The translations under genes and the position numbers were made by a program. A DNA stretch of 64,000 bases from PALSA-612 sp963791225 (GTDB lineage: Bacteria; Actinomycetota; Thermoleophilia; Gaiellales; Gaiellaceae), in contig CAWBRV010000008.1 of assembly GCA_963791225.1 (NCBI GenBank), positions 806,001 through 870,000 on the forward strand, in the 5' to 3' direction. Shown piece by piece: positions 49,195-57,244 of this stretch (position 1 is the first letter of the stretch; the number at the start of each line of letters is the position of its first letter). Under the pieces are notes generated by a model that worked only from the letters and a program-made list of their open reading frames with translations, did no database searches and had not been told where the DNA came from.

Positions 49195-50534
49195 GCGTTA
49201 CCGAGGTCGCACGGCAGATCGCCGCGGGCGCGCTCACGCCGCGCGAGGCCGTCGAGTCGTATCTCGATCGAATCGAGCGGCTCGACGGGCCGCTGAACGC
49301 GTACATCTCCGTTCGCGCCGAGGAGGCACTGGCCGAGGCGGACGCGGCACCGAACGGGCCGCTCCACGGCGTCCCGATCGCGGTGAAGGACGTGATCGAC
49401 GTTGCTGGCGTGCCGACAAGCGCCGGCTCGAAGGTCCTGGACGGCAACGTCGCCGCCCGCGATGCGGTGTGCGTCGAACGCCTTCGCCACGCCGGCGCGA
49501 TCGTCCTCGGCAAGCTGAACACGCACGAGTTCGCCTTCGGCGCGTCGACGACGAGTCGGCACTTCGGTCCCGCGCACAACCCGTGGGCGCTCGACCGGAT
49601 CTGCGGCGGCTCGAGCGGTGGGAGCGGCGTTGCCAGCGCGGCCGACCTCGCGGCAGGCACGCTCGGCACCGACACGGCGGGCTCGGTCCGGATTCCCGCC
49701 TGCTACTGCGGCGTCACCGGCCTGCGGCCGACGACGGGCCTCGTGCCGACGGCGGGTGTCGTCCCGGTGTCGTGGTCGCTCGACGCTGTCGGTCCCATCT
49801 CGCGCTCGGCGGAGGATTGCGCGCTGCTCCTGTCCGTGCTCACGGGCGAGCCGATCGAGCTGGTGGAGAGTGTGCGTGACCTCCGGATCGGCATCGTCGA
49901 CGAGCTCTTCCGGCGCGCCGACCCGGCGGTGGCGGCGCTGGCGCACGCGGCGGTCGACGAGCTCCGCAGCCTGGGCGCGTCGGTCGAGTCGGTCGAGGTG
50001 CCGCTGCTCGAGGAGTCGGGGACGATCGGCCAGCTGCTGATGCTCCCCGAGGCTGCCGAGGTGCACCTCCCCTGGCTGCGCACGCGGCTCGCTGACTACG
50101 GCGACGACGTGCGGGCGCGGCTGCTCGCGGGCCTGCTCATGCCCGGCACTGCCCACGTGACCGGGTTGCGCGCGCGGCGGTGGTTCTGCGACGAGCTGCG
50201 GAAGGTGTTCGAGCGCGTCGACCTGCTCGTCCACCCGGAGATGCCGGTCGTGCCTCCGCCGATCGACGACCTCTTCGTCGAGCTCGGCGGCGAGCGGATG
50301 CCCTACCGGCTCGCGCTGATCCCGTTCAACTCGCCCTGGAGTCTCGCGGGCGTTCCGGCCGCAAGCGTCCCTGCAGGTTTCGTGGACGGCCTGCCGCTCG
50401 GCCTGGCCGTCGTCGGGCGCGCTCGCGACGAGCAGACGGTCCTGCAGGCCGCGCACACGTTCCAGTGCGCCACGGACTGGCACGAGCGGCGCCCGCCGCC
50501 GGTCGAAATCCAGGCTCGCCCCGCCTCCGTATGA
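49191..50534 (+). CDS. Amidase signature family hydrolase
   Basis: A 447-residue amidase-signature enzyme with the Ser-cisSer-Lys triad: Lys66 in 'PIAVKDVIDVAG', the GGSSGGSG loop (cis-Ser at 141/142) and nucleophile Ser165 in 'LGTDTAGSVRIPA'. It is slightly shorter than AtzE/GatA types but complete. GTG 49191 overlaps the AtzG-like gene, suggesting a two-subunit amidase similar to AtzE-AtzG (1-carboxybiuret hydrolase). Carboxybiuret- or allophanate-like substrates would suit the ureide theme of the window; this is inference. Confidence 0.9.
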   Translation: MSVTEVARQIAAGALTPREAVESYLDRIERLDGPLNAYISVRAEEALAEADAAPNGPLHGVPIAVKDVIDVAGVPTSAGSKVLDGNVAARDAVCVERLRHAGAIVLGKLNTHEFAFGASTTSRHFGPAHNPWALDRICGGSSGGSGVASAADLAAGTLGTDTAGSVRIPACYCGVTGLRPTTGLVPTAGVVPVSWSLDAVGPISRSAEDCALLLSVLTGEPIELVESVRDLRIGIVDELFRRADPAVAALAHAAVDELRSLGASVESVEVPLLEESGTIGQLLMLPEAAEVHLPWLRTRLADYGDDVRARLLAGLLMPGTAHVTGLRARRWFCDELRKVFERVDLLVHPEMPVVPPPIDDLFVELGGERMPYRLALIPFNSPWSLAGVPAASVPAGFVDGLPLGLAVVGRARDEQTVLQAAHTFQCATDWHERRPPPVEIQARPASV

Positions 50535-50571
50535 GAAAGATCGTGACCCGAGTCGCTATCCTCTACGCATC

Positions 50572-50943
50572 GTGACGGGCACGCGTCTCGCGCTCGTGTT
50601 CCTGGCGGCACTGATCGCCGCTTCGGTCTGGGCGAGCGTGGGGAGCTCCTCGACGCCCATCCAGCGGGTCGTGCTGGTCGTGATCGACGGCAAGGGCAAG
50701 GTGACGAGCGCGCCGAAGGGGATCTCCTGTCCGCCGACGTGCCGCGGGAAGTACCCGAAGGACAGCCTCGTCCACCTGCGCGCCCAGGCGGCGGCGGGGT
50801 GGCGCACGCTGAGCTACTCGGGGTGGTGCAAGAGCAAGAAGTCTGCGTGTGCGTTCAACCTCACGACCGATCACGAGTGCTCGTCGCAGGTCTGTGCGGT
50901 CGGAGCCTTCGGCGTGCACGTGGCGTTCGTCAGACAGACGTAG
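50572..50943 (+). CDS. Small secreted Cys-containing protein
   Basis: A 123-residue protein with a signal peptide (residues 5-24) and a mature domain with Cys pairs at 'ISCPPTCRGKYPKDSLVHLR', 'GWCKSKKSACAF' and 'HECSSQVCAVGAF', likely disulfide-bonded. I recognise no named family; the pattern resembles short beta-repeat domains of extracellular actinobacterial proteins. GTG 50572 follows 'TATCCTCTACGCATC', so a short or absent leader is possible. Confidence 0.65.
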   Translation: MTGTRLALVFLAALIAASVWASVGSSSTPIQRVVLVVIDGKGKVTSAPKGISCPPTCRGKYPKDSLVHLRAQAAAGWRTLSYSGWCKSKKSACAFNLTTDHECSSQVCAVGAFGVHVAFVRQT

Positions 50944-50954
50944 GCGCCCAGCGC

Positions 50955-52214
50955 CTAGAGCCGGCCGAGGAAGGCGAGCAGCTTCGGCCAGGAGTCCTCG
51001 CGCGCCCGCGCGTTTCCGGCGAGCGTGCCGCCGAGCGGGTACGGGACTCCGTAGTGGAAATAGGTCCAGCCGATCGGGATGTTCGGCACCGCGGCCCCGA
51101 TCGTGTGACCGGCGTTCGCGTAGGCGAGCGAGACGAAGTTGTGCTTGCCGTGGGCGCGGAGGTCGGTGGCGATGCTCTCGACCTTGCTGCCGGAGCCGAA
51201 GAGCCGGTCGTCCCAGCCGCCCACCATGAACACCGGGCCAGCGATCCGCTCGACCGGGATCGACGTGCCGCCGGGAATCGGCTTCCCCTGGAGCGTCCAG
51301 GCGGGGGTTCTGGGGTCGTCGGGGCTGTTGTAGACGACGCTGCTCCCGACGTACTCGACCACCGCGTCGACGAGCTGCGGGTACGTCGTGGCGAGCAGGA
51401 ACGCCGCCTCGCCGCCCCGTGAGATCCCCCAGACGACGAGGCGGCTCGGGTCGACGCCCGGCTGCTGCCCGAGCCAGCGGAGCGCGCGCTCGAAGTACTC
51501 GAGCGGCACGTGGTCGAGCTTCTTCGGCAGGCCCGGCTCGCCGAAATAGGCGAGATCGAGCACCGGATAGCCGTGCGAGGCGAGGATGCCCGGTCCGCAG
51601 TGGAGCCCGCCCTCCGAGCCGCCGAACTCGAGGATCGCGGGCCGGGGCTCGCTCCCGGGCGGCGAAGCCCAGTAGCAGCCGAGGAAGCCCTCCTGCGCGA
51701 TCGTCGTCCGGCGGAGCGAGACGTCCGCGTTCCGCCAGCGGCGCGTCAGCACTACCGAGGCCACGCTCCGGCCGGCCACGACGGCTGCGATCCTGACCGT
51801 GGAGACGTTCGGGAGATCCAGCGTCTGCTGGGCCCGCGGCGCCGTCGACCCGACCTCTGCCATCGACCAGAAGAGACCCATCGCGTCGATGCCCCGATAC
51901 GTGCCGGCCAGCGCGCGCGAGCCCCCTACCACCACGATGCCTGCGCTACTGGCGCGAAACGTCGCGGTCGAGCGCCACGGGTGTCCGTTCGCGTCCGTCG
52001 TCGTGGCCGTGAGAGTCACGGTCGAGTTCGGCCGCAGGCCGGAAAGCGTGATCGCCACCGGCTGGTCGACGAGCGCGGTTCTCGGTGAGACGTCGAGGAC
52101 GATGCGTGCGGTCGCACCGGAGCCGGCCGTTGCCCACAGGCAGGCAACAGCGAGCGTCGCGACGAGGCACACCCGACGCGGCCCGAAGGCAAGCCAAGAA
52201 CGCTGCGAGAGCAC
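50955..52214 (-). CDS. Secreted BAAT/acyl-CoA thioesterase-like alpha/beta hydrolase
   Basis: About 419 residues from GTG 52214; the exact start is uncertain because no clear Shine-Dalgarno is present. A signal peptide ('CLVATLAVACLWATAGSGA') precedes an immunoglobulin-like N-terminal domain ('ALVDQPVAITLSGLRPNSTV') and an alpha/beta hydrolase domain with 'FGGSEGGLHCGPGILASHGY', nucleophile elbow GISRGGE and 'AGHTIG' for the His. This two-domain layout is that of bile acid-CoA:amino acid N-acyltransferase/acyl-CoA thioesterases. Export argues against CoA substrates, so an extracellular ester or lactone hydrolase is more likely. Confidence 0.8.
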   Translation of the reverse strand: MLSQRSWLAFGPRRVCLVATLAVACLWATAGSGATARIVLDVSPRTALVDQPVAITLSGLRPNSTVTLTATTTDANGHPWRSTATFRASSAGIVVVGGSRALAGTYRGIDAMGLFWSMAEVGSTAPRAQQTLDLPNVSTVRIAAVVAGRSVASVVLTRRWRNADVSLRRTTIAQEGFLGCYWASPPGSEPRPAILEFGGSEGGLHCGPGILASHGYPVLDLAYFGEPGLPKKLDHVPLEYFERALRWLGQQPGVDPSRLVVWGISRGGEAAFLLATTYPQLVDAVVEYVGSSVVYNSPDDPRTPAWTLQGKPIPGGTSIPVERIAGPVFMVGGWDDRLFGSGSKVESIATDLRAHGKHNFVSLAYANAGHTIGAAVPNIPIGWTYFHYGVPYPLGGTLAGNARAREDSWPKLLAFLGRL

Positions 52215-52333
52215 CCGGCGATCAGTATGCCGTCGGCGTCCCTCGAACGAGTGATCTTCGGACCACCGCGGCCGGATTCGGCATGTTCCGACGTCTGAAT
52301 GGGTACTCGCGCAAGTGGGACTAGGAGGTCTCG

Positions 52334-52516
52334 ATGGAACGCGGCGATCGACGTCTACTCCACGATCTCGACCTGGTCGGCAAGGTCGCCGGCGGTCGGG
52401 CATCCGCGCGCGAGCGTCTCGCGGGAGAGCTCGGCGAGGCGACGCTTCGCCGGCTCCTGCCGGTGCGGCCCGGCAGCTTGCTCGAAGCCGGCTGTCCGCG
52501 GCGACTCGCGGTGTAG
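52334..52516 (+). CDS. Small basic protein with strong ribosome-binding site
   Basis: A 60-residue protein supported mainly by AGGAGGT (52323-52329) four bases before ATG 52334. It is rich in Leu, Arg and Gly with an N-terminal 'MERGDRRLLHDLDLVGKVAG' and one Cys near the C-terminus. I know no family. It is divergent from the secreted hydrolase. Codon composition is similar to its neighbours, so it could be real, but its size leaves doubt. Confidence 0.5.
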   Translation: MERGDRRLLHDLDLVGKVAGGRASARERLAGELGEATLRRLLPVRPGSLLEAGCPRRLAV

Positions 52517-52688
52517 GCCTCACTGTTCGAGGGCGGCGGCGCGGCCGGCTCTCGAACCGCGCGTTGCCCGCAAGCGGCGGTTTTACGCGGGTGTTGCCCT
52601 GCTCTCAGGCTGGTCTTAGCCGGCTCTGTTCGAATGCGATTGCGGGCCGAACGACGCCCGCTCAATCGAAGGAAAGGAACCCCCGACA

Positions 52689-53375
52689 ATGCGGTACAAA
52701 ACCCGGCGGCTTCTCGCGATCGGCGCGGTTCTCGCGATCGTCGCGAGTGGCGGCGCCGCGTTCGCAACGGGCGCGGGCGCTTCGCAGTCGGGAGCGAAGA
52801 CCAAGGGCGGCGGAACACTCGTCGGCGCAGTCTCGAGCTACCTCGGCATCACCGCGAAGCAGCTCGGCGTCGAGCTCGCCACGGGCAAGACGCTCGCCCA
52901 GATCGCGACGGCGCACGGCAAGACCGTCAGCGGTCTCGAGCAGACCATCGAGAGCGCCGTCAAGGCGCGGCTCGACCAGGCCGTCGCAGCGGGCGCGATC
53001 ACGTCGCAGCAGGAGCAGGAGGTTCTCACGCAGCTGCACTCGCGGCTGGACACCCTCGTCGGACGTGCGCATCCGCTGGCCGCGCTCCGCAAGGGTCTGA
53101 AGCTCGGCGGGCTCGTCCGCATCGCTACCACCTACCTGGGTGTGACGGTGCAGCAGCTCCGGACGGAGCTCGAGGCCGGCAAGACCCTGGCCCAGGTCGC
53201 GACCGAGCACGGGAAGACCGCCGCCGGGCTCGAGCAGGCGATCAACTCGGCCGTGAAGACACGGCTCGACAAGGCCGTCGCGGCCGGTCACCTCAAGGCC
53301 CAGACGGAGCAGACGATCCTGACCAGGCTCGGCAAGCGCCTGGACACCCTCGTCAACCACAGCTTCACGCACTGA
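52689..53375 (+). CDS. Secreted protein with two tandem helical repeats
   Basis: A 228-residue exported protein; the signal peptide (residues 7-27) ends near 'AFATGAGA'. The mature part is a tandem duplication of about 85 residues: 'SSYLGITAKQLGVELATGKT' matches 'TTYLGVTVQQLRTELEAGKT', and 'LAQIATAHGKTVSGLEQTIE' matches 'LAQVATEHGKTAAGLEQAIN'. The pattern resembles peptidoglycan- or spore-associated helical repeats seen in Gram-positive secreted proteins; function unknown. AAAGGAA is nine bases before the ATG, and an 11-bp terminator follows. Confidence 0.75.
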   Translation: MRYKTRRLLAIGAVLAIVASGGAAFATGAGASQSGAKTKGGGTLVGAVSSYLGITAKQLGVELATGKTLAQIATAHGKTVSGLEQTIESAVKARLDQAVAAGAITSQQEQEVLTQLHSRLDTLVGRAHPLAALRKGLKLGGLVRIATTYLGVTVQQLRTELEAGKTLAQVATEHGKTAAGLEQAINSAVKTRLDKAVAAGHLKAQTEQTILTRLGKRLDTLVNHSFTH

Positions 53376-53416
53376 CAAAGCCCGCGGCCGGAGCCCTGTT
53401 CCGGCCGATCCCGAGG

Positions 53417-53448
53417 GGGAGGCCGGCGTCAAGCCGGCCTCCCTGTTT
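53417..53448 (+). terminator. Intrinsic terminator after the repeat protein
   Basis: GGGAGGCCGGC (53417-53427) pairs perfectly with GCCGGCCTCCC (53433-53443) across the loop GTCAA and is followed by TGTTT. It lies between convergent genes and could serve both directions, although only the plus side has a T-rich tail. Confidence 0.75.
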
Positions 53449-53455
53449 CAACGAC

Positions 53456-53935
53456 TCACTTCGGCCGTTCGCCCTGGGCGAGCGTGATCATCCCCGCGAT
53501 CGTCGTGCCGTCGACGTTTCGTCCTCGGAAGTCGAAGCCGGCGGTCATCGCGCCGGCAGGTCCCTGGACGCTCCCGTGAGCCTTGATCTCGAGCAGACCG
53601 GCCGGGTTGCCAGGTGCGCCGTCACCGTGGATCTGGCCTTGCCCGCTGGCCGACAGCGTTCCGTCGCCTGTTGCGACCTCGACGAACCCGCCGCCGAAGT
53701 CTTCGAGCGCCGACCACTCGAAGCGACGGTGCTCCGCCGACAGCACCTGAAGCTCCACCGGCACGGAGCCGACCGGCGTCGTGAGCTGGCCGAACCAGTT
53801 GCCGATCAGTTCGACCGCGGTCGGGTCATCCGCTCTCGCAGTCCCGGCGGTCATCCCCGCAAGGCAGGCGACAGCGACCGCCAGTAGGAGCGCGGCCCCA
53901 GCGCGCGATCCCATACGGACTCTCGACTGATCCAT
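53456..53935 (-). CDS. Secreted protein of unknown function
   Basis: A 159-residue protein with an N-terminal signal peptide (residues 10-35, cleavage near TARADD) and a beta-rich mature domain ('LIGNWFGQLTTPVGSVPVEL', 'AGFDFRGRNVDGTTIAGMIT'). ATG 53935 has GGAGAGG six bases upstream. The pattern of a small lipocalin-like or META-type barrel is possible, but no family is recognised. Confidence 0.72.
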   Translation of the reverse strand: MDQSRVRMGSRAGAALLLAVAVACLAGMTAGTARADDPTAVELIGNWFGQLTTPVGSVPVELQVLSAEHRRFEWSALEDFGGGFVEVATGDGTLSASGQGQIHGDGAPGNPAGLLEIKAHGSVQGPAGAMTAGFDFRGRNVDGTTIAGMITLAQGERPK

Positions 53936-54447
53936 CTACCTCTCCTTTCGCTGGGCCGGATTCGAATCGGGTTTCACGCCCCCCGGTGGTTGCGCGCTGT
54001 CGAAGCCACGAGTCGCCGTAGCTCGTCGAACAGCTCTGCTCCCATCGTCGTCCAGCCTCCGTCTTGGGGCTCCTTCGTCGACGGAACTCGGTCAACGAAA
54101 GAAGCTTTGATTCCCGTTCCGGTGCCTGTCGAAACAGGGAATCTCGAACCGACGGTCCTGCGAAAGGCCGTGAAGGCCGCGTTCCGTCACGTCGTTGCGG
54201 CGGTCACGCGTCGCTGCCGCGACCGCGCCGGCCGGGTCGACACGCGACGGTCGCCGAGCCGCCCCGCACGGGGGCGCGGTCGACCGTTCAGCCGACGACG
54301 AAAAGGCAGAGCGTCGAGAGGAGCGCCAGGAGATGACGGCTCCGGCGCGCGACTCGGGAGATCGCGTGATCTCGCATGCCCTCCGAACACTACGGAAAGC
54401 GCCGCCCGCGGCCGAACGGGGTCACCGGCACCCGGTAGCATCGGATC
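53936..54447. other. 512-bp region without a convincing gene
   Basis: Short open frames exist on both strands, but their translations are Arg-rich and irregular, and none has a good ribosome-binding site apart from a weak CAGGAG at an ATG near 54333. I see no tRNA, repeat or clear promoter except the -10 box just before 54448. Confidence 0.5.
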
Positions 54448-54618
54448 GTGCTCGGTCGCACCCTGGTCATGTTCCGTCGGCACGAGTCGCTTCCCGTCGA
54501 GGTGAAGAAGGTCATCGGCGACGGACCGACGCCGCGGGTGATCCAGTGTGGCGGCGGACAGACCTGGGTCGACCCGAGGGTCGGAGCTTCCTGGGTCGAC
54601 CTAAAGCGCGGCCGCTGA
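54448..54618 (+). CDS. Small protein with leaderless-type promoter
   Basis: A 56-residue protein from GTG 54448: 'LVMFRRHESLPVEVKKVIGD', then 'VIQCGGGQTWVDPRVGASWV'. The composition is balanced rather than Arg-rich like the shadows around it. TAGCAT (54436-54441) lies six bases before the GTG, the spacing of a leaderless actinobacterial transcript. It overlaps the 3' end of the convergent LapA-like gene by 18 bp. Family unknown. Confidence 0.5.
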   Translation: MLGRTLVMFRRHESLPVEVKKVIGDGPTPRVIQCGGGQTWVDPRVGASWVDLKRGR

Positions 54619-54975
54619 CTGCTCGTCCCGGCCACCCGCCGGGCGTTCGATCACCCTGCGTGTCCGGTGGCGAACGACGAAGCTGGTCGTGATTCCGAGC
54701 AGCCAGCCGAGCACTGTCGAGGCGAGGATGATCCAGACGAGCGAGGCGTGGGTCGAGCCGACGACCCAGTCGAGCTTGACCGCGGCCGTGTTGGCGGCGA
54801 TCAGCGCGATCAGGACGACGATCAGACCGATGAGCAAGCAGGCCCAGGTGTAGAGGCGTGCCCGCTTGCGGTGTCGAGTCGCGCGCTGTCCGCGTGACTC
54901 TGCCGCGGGTGCGTCCGGGACGGACGTAACTCGATCGGGTATCGCCGAAGTCGGGGTGCGTTGCGAAATGGTCAT
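54601..54975 (-). CDS. LapA-domain (DUF1049) membrane protein
   Basis: A 124-residue protein with two transmembrane helices (about residues 43-63 and 78-100: 'LYTWACLLIGLIVVLIALIA' and 'SLVWIILASTVLGWLLGITT'), separated by 'NTAAVKLDWVVG', the typical LapA pattern. A charged N-terminal tail and an Arg-rich C-terminus face the cytoplasm. ATG 54975 follows GGAGGTAACGA. LapA proteins help assemble envelope lipopolysaccharide in Proteobacteria; in actinobacteria the role is unknown. Confidence 0.8.
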   Translation of the reverse strand: MTISQRTPTSAIPDRVTSVPDAPAAESRGQRATRHRKRARLYTWACLLIGLIVVLIALIAANTAAVKLDWVVGSTHASLVWIILASTVLGWLLGITTSFVVRHRTRRVIERPAGGRDEQSAAAL

Positions 54976-55021
54976 TCGTTACCTCCTGGTCTGTGGCGCG
55001 CCGGTTTGCTCTCGGGCACGG

Positions 55022-55300
55022 TCACAGGTTGTTCGCGGTCTGCCCCTGGCCGACCAGCGTGTAGGAGCGGTTCCCGATCGAGAGCGACGCGGACTCGGCG
55101 CCGTGGGCTGCGAGCCACTCCTGGACGGCGTCGATGACCCTGTTGATCGCGTGCTCCGACTCGACCTCGGCGTGCACGCTGACGCTGTCGGGGTTTCCTT
55201 CCAGCCAGATCGACGCCGGCTCGATGATGCCGGCGAGTCGAGTCGCGAGACTGCGAATGTCGGCCAGATCCAGCTCGGCCAGTCCAATGTTGATCACCAT
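55022..55300 (-). CDS. Small soluble protein of unknown function
   Basis: A 92-residue protein. ATG 55300 with GGAGGACGG upstream was chosen over the longer open frame. The alternating pattern 'INIGLAELDLADIRSLATRL' and 'SVSVHAEVESEHAINRVIDA' suggests a beta-alpha-beta fold. It lies 46 bp upstream of the LapA-like gene on the same strand and may be co-transcribed. No family is recognised. Confidence 0.65.
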   Translation of the reverse strand: MVINIGLAELDLADIRSLATRLAGIIEPASIWLEGNPDSVSVHAEVESEHAINRVIDAVQEWLAAHGAESASLSIGNRSYTLVGQGQTANNL

Positions 55301-55507
55301 CGTCCGTCCTCCCAGCAACGCGAATTCATCGCCGACCAAGGGCGTTGCGGTCGGCCGAGAACGCTCCGACCTACGCTGCTGAGGGCGGACCCCCGCGGAC
55401 CGATCGTTACGGCCCGACGGACGATTCGCGGCGCCTACCAACGACGCTGCACGGAGAGCCTAGCACTGCGTCCACCGGGGTTCGACGCCGGCGGGGGTGG
55501 CGGCCGT

Positions 55508-56114
55508 CTACGCGGTCGCCGTTGGGGGTTCTGCGATCGCGGGTAGGAGCAGGAGGTGGCTCTCGACGATTGCCTCTGCGACGTCGACGAGCTTGCGCCC
55601 GTTGTGTTGTGAGTGGGTGCGGAGCATCTCGAAGGCCCGTTCCTGGTCGATGGCGTGGCGCGCCATCAGGATCCCTTTCGCCTGCTCGATCGTGGCGCGG
55701 CGCCCGAACGCCCCCTGCAGGTTGTGGTACTCCGCAAAGCGCTGCAAGGTGATCTCGATCGCGCTCTGCAGCTCGTCGGCATCGGCATCGACGATGTAGG
55801 CGAAGACGCCCCGCTTCGCGGCCTCGTGGATGTAGTCCGGGTCTTCTGGCCGAGAGCAGCGCGATCACCGGGCAGGCGGCCTCGTGGACGATCTCCGCGA
55901 TCAACTCGAGCGCGTGCTCGGAGCTCAGGCCGAGCCCGACCAGGGCGACGTCGGGGCGAACCCTCGCGGTCGTGGCGCCGACTTCTCTGACGTCGATCTC
56001 GCGCGCGATCACCTCGTGGCCGAGACCGGTCACGACCTCGGCGAGCAGCTCCAGGCGGTCCCGCCGCTCGTTCGCGATCAGGACGCGGAGGTGTTCGGGT
56101 TGAGTGCCGGGCAT
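55508..56114 (-). CDS. Receiver-ANTAR response regulator, frameshifted
   Basis: It aligns with the intact paralogue at 59220-59864. The receiver-like N-terminus ('LRVLIANERRDRLELLAEVV', 'RPDVALVGLGLSSEHALELI') is in frame from ATG 56114, then one extra base at about 55841-55852 shifts the frame. The second part ('FAEYHNLQGAFGRRATIEQA', 'KGILMARHAIDQERAFEMLR') is the RNA-binding ANTAR helix bundle, ending at 55508. ANTAR proteins act as antiterminators by binding paired hexaloop hairpins in leaders. The typical phospho-acceptor Asp is probably replaced in this short receiver type. The break is probably a sequencing error. Confidence 0.78.
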
Positions 56115-56163
56115 ACCGACTCCCAGTCTAGGCCGACTCGGTTTGGGGTTTAGTGATCGGTGC

Positions 56164-56293
56164 TACTATCGGTGTAGTCGGAACCTCAAGCAAGTGAGGT
56201 CCGCAGGAGATCCACCCTCAGAAATCGGGTCGGACGTCATGAGCCGGCCGTCGCGCTTTTGGCCGGGACCAAGCGATCTGAGGGAGGGTCGAG
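56164..56293 (+). promoter_or_regulatory. Extended -10 promoter and structured leader A
   Basis: TGCTACTAT (TACTAT at 56164-56169) is an extended -10 box. The leader then folds into a hairpin (56183-56188 with 56195-56200) and a nested structure: CCCTCAGA..TCG (56215-56227) with CGATCTGAGGG (56274-56284), GGTC with GACC, and CCGGCC (56244-56249) with GGCCGG (56261-56266). The closing stem overlaps the Shine-Dalgarno GGGAGGG of the small frame at 56294, so the fold could regulate translation. It does not match any riboswitch class I can recall. Confidence 0.45.
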
Positions 56294-56392
56294 ATGGAGA
56301 AGCAGGTTGTCATGCCGGACGGCATCGGCACCGCGCGCCTTGACACGAACTCGCTCCTCGCAGGCGCAATCACAAGTCGAACGAAGGAGTGA
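56294..56392 (+). CDS. Possible 32-residue leader peptide
   Basis: ATG 56294 after GGGAGGG opens 32 codons ('MEKQVVMPDGIGTARL..') ending in TGA at 56390-56392, two bases before the ATG of the secreted-protein gene. Its last codons overlap the AAGGAG that serves the next gene, a typical translational-coupling layout. Whether it is translated for a product or only for coupling is unknown. Confidence 0.45.
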   Translation: MEKQVVMPDGIGTARLDTNSLLAGAITSRTKE

Positions 56393-56394
56393 CG

Positions 56395-57237
56395 ATGTCT
56401 CGTTCCGTCAAGAAGCGTGGGGCGCTGTTCGGAGGCGCCCTTGGTGTGGGTGCAACGCTCGTCCTGGTCGTCGGCCTCGGTGTCTTCGCGGGAGCCGGAA
56501 CAGCAGCCAGCGCGTCGGCACCGAAGAACACGTCGCCGCCGACGATCACCGGCACACCGCAAGAAGGCCATTCACTCGTCGGTCACAGGGGCACGTGGAC
56601 TGAAAAGCCCACCGACTACAACGACTTCTGGATGCGCTGCGACAAGGACGGCGGCAGTTGCTCGAACATCACCGGCGCCAACGACAAGAATGGCTATCTG
56701 CTGAAGGCGGTCGATGTCGGAAACTCGATCCGGTTCAAGGTCCAGGCCAAGAACCAGGACGGCAGCACCTTCGCCGCATCGGTGCCGACAGCGGTCATCA
56801 CTGCCGGTGTCGCCCCTCCGCCGCCTCCGCCGGCGACCGGCTGTCCGACCGGTAGCGGCTCTGTCCAGGCCGCCGACCTCAAGCCGCCGGCACGGCTGTT
56901 GGTCGATGCCCAGCAGTCCAGTCCGTCCGTGGTTCACGCCGGCTCGCAGACGATCATCCTGCGCTACCACGTCTCCGCCTGCGGCGGCCGGTCCGTGCAA
57001 GGCGCGCTCGTCTACGTGACGGCCACGCCCTACAACCAGCTGTCGACCCCGGGTGAGCAGGCAACCGGCTCGGACGGCTTCGCGGAGCTCAGCTTCCGCA
57101 CGCTCTCCGGCTTCCCGGTCAGCCAGAAGCAGCAGTTGCTGGCGATGTTCGTCCGCGCCCGCAAGTCAGGAGAAGACCTGCTTGGAGGCATCTCGACACG
57201 CCGGTTGTTCTCAGTCCCGGTCAGCCTGAAGGGCTAG
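56395..57237 (+). CDS. Secreted protein with Ig-like repeat domain
   Basis: A 280-residue exported protein. A signal peptide (residues 10-37) precedes a 90-residue domain 'PPTITGTPQEGHSLVGHRGT' to 'GNSIRFKVQAKN', a type seen repeatedly in surface proteins of soil actinobacteria, then a Pro-rich linker and a beta domain with 'ARLLVDAQQSSPSVVHAGSQ' and 'GALVYVTATPY' that resembles bacterial Ig-like folds. AAGGAG lies five bases before ATG 56395. It lies behind structured leader A. Function unknown; adhesion or envelope role is guesswork. Confidence 0.72.
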   Translation: MSRSVKKRGALFGGALGVGATLVLVVGLGVFAGAGTAASASAPKNTSPPTITGTPQEGHSLVGHRGTWTEKPTDYNDFWMRCDKDGGSCSNITGANDKNGYLLKAVDVGNSIRFKVQAKNQDGSTFAASVPTAVITAGVAPPPPPPATGCPTGSGSVQAADLKPPARLLVDAQQSSPSVVHAGSQTIILRYHVSACGGRSVQGALVYVTATPYNQLSTPGEQATGSDGFAELSFRTLSGFPVSQKQQLLAMFVRARKSGEDLLGGISTRRLFSVPVSLKG

Positions 57238-57244
57238 CTGACCA

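Noticed and set aside
54064..54336. Arg-rich 90-codon frame between 53.9 and 54.4 kb
   Set aside because: No ribosome-binding site, irregular composition and competing frames on both strands make it unlikely to be a gene.
56201..56250. Possible c-di-GMP (GEMM-I) riboswitch in leader A
   Set aside because: A partial likeness (ACC..GAAA..GGT and GGACG) is present, but the second helix and tetraloop-receptor parts of the GEMM consensus are absent and the long-range stem folds differently.
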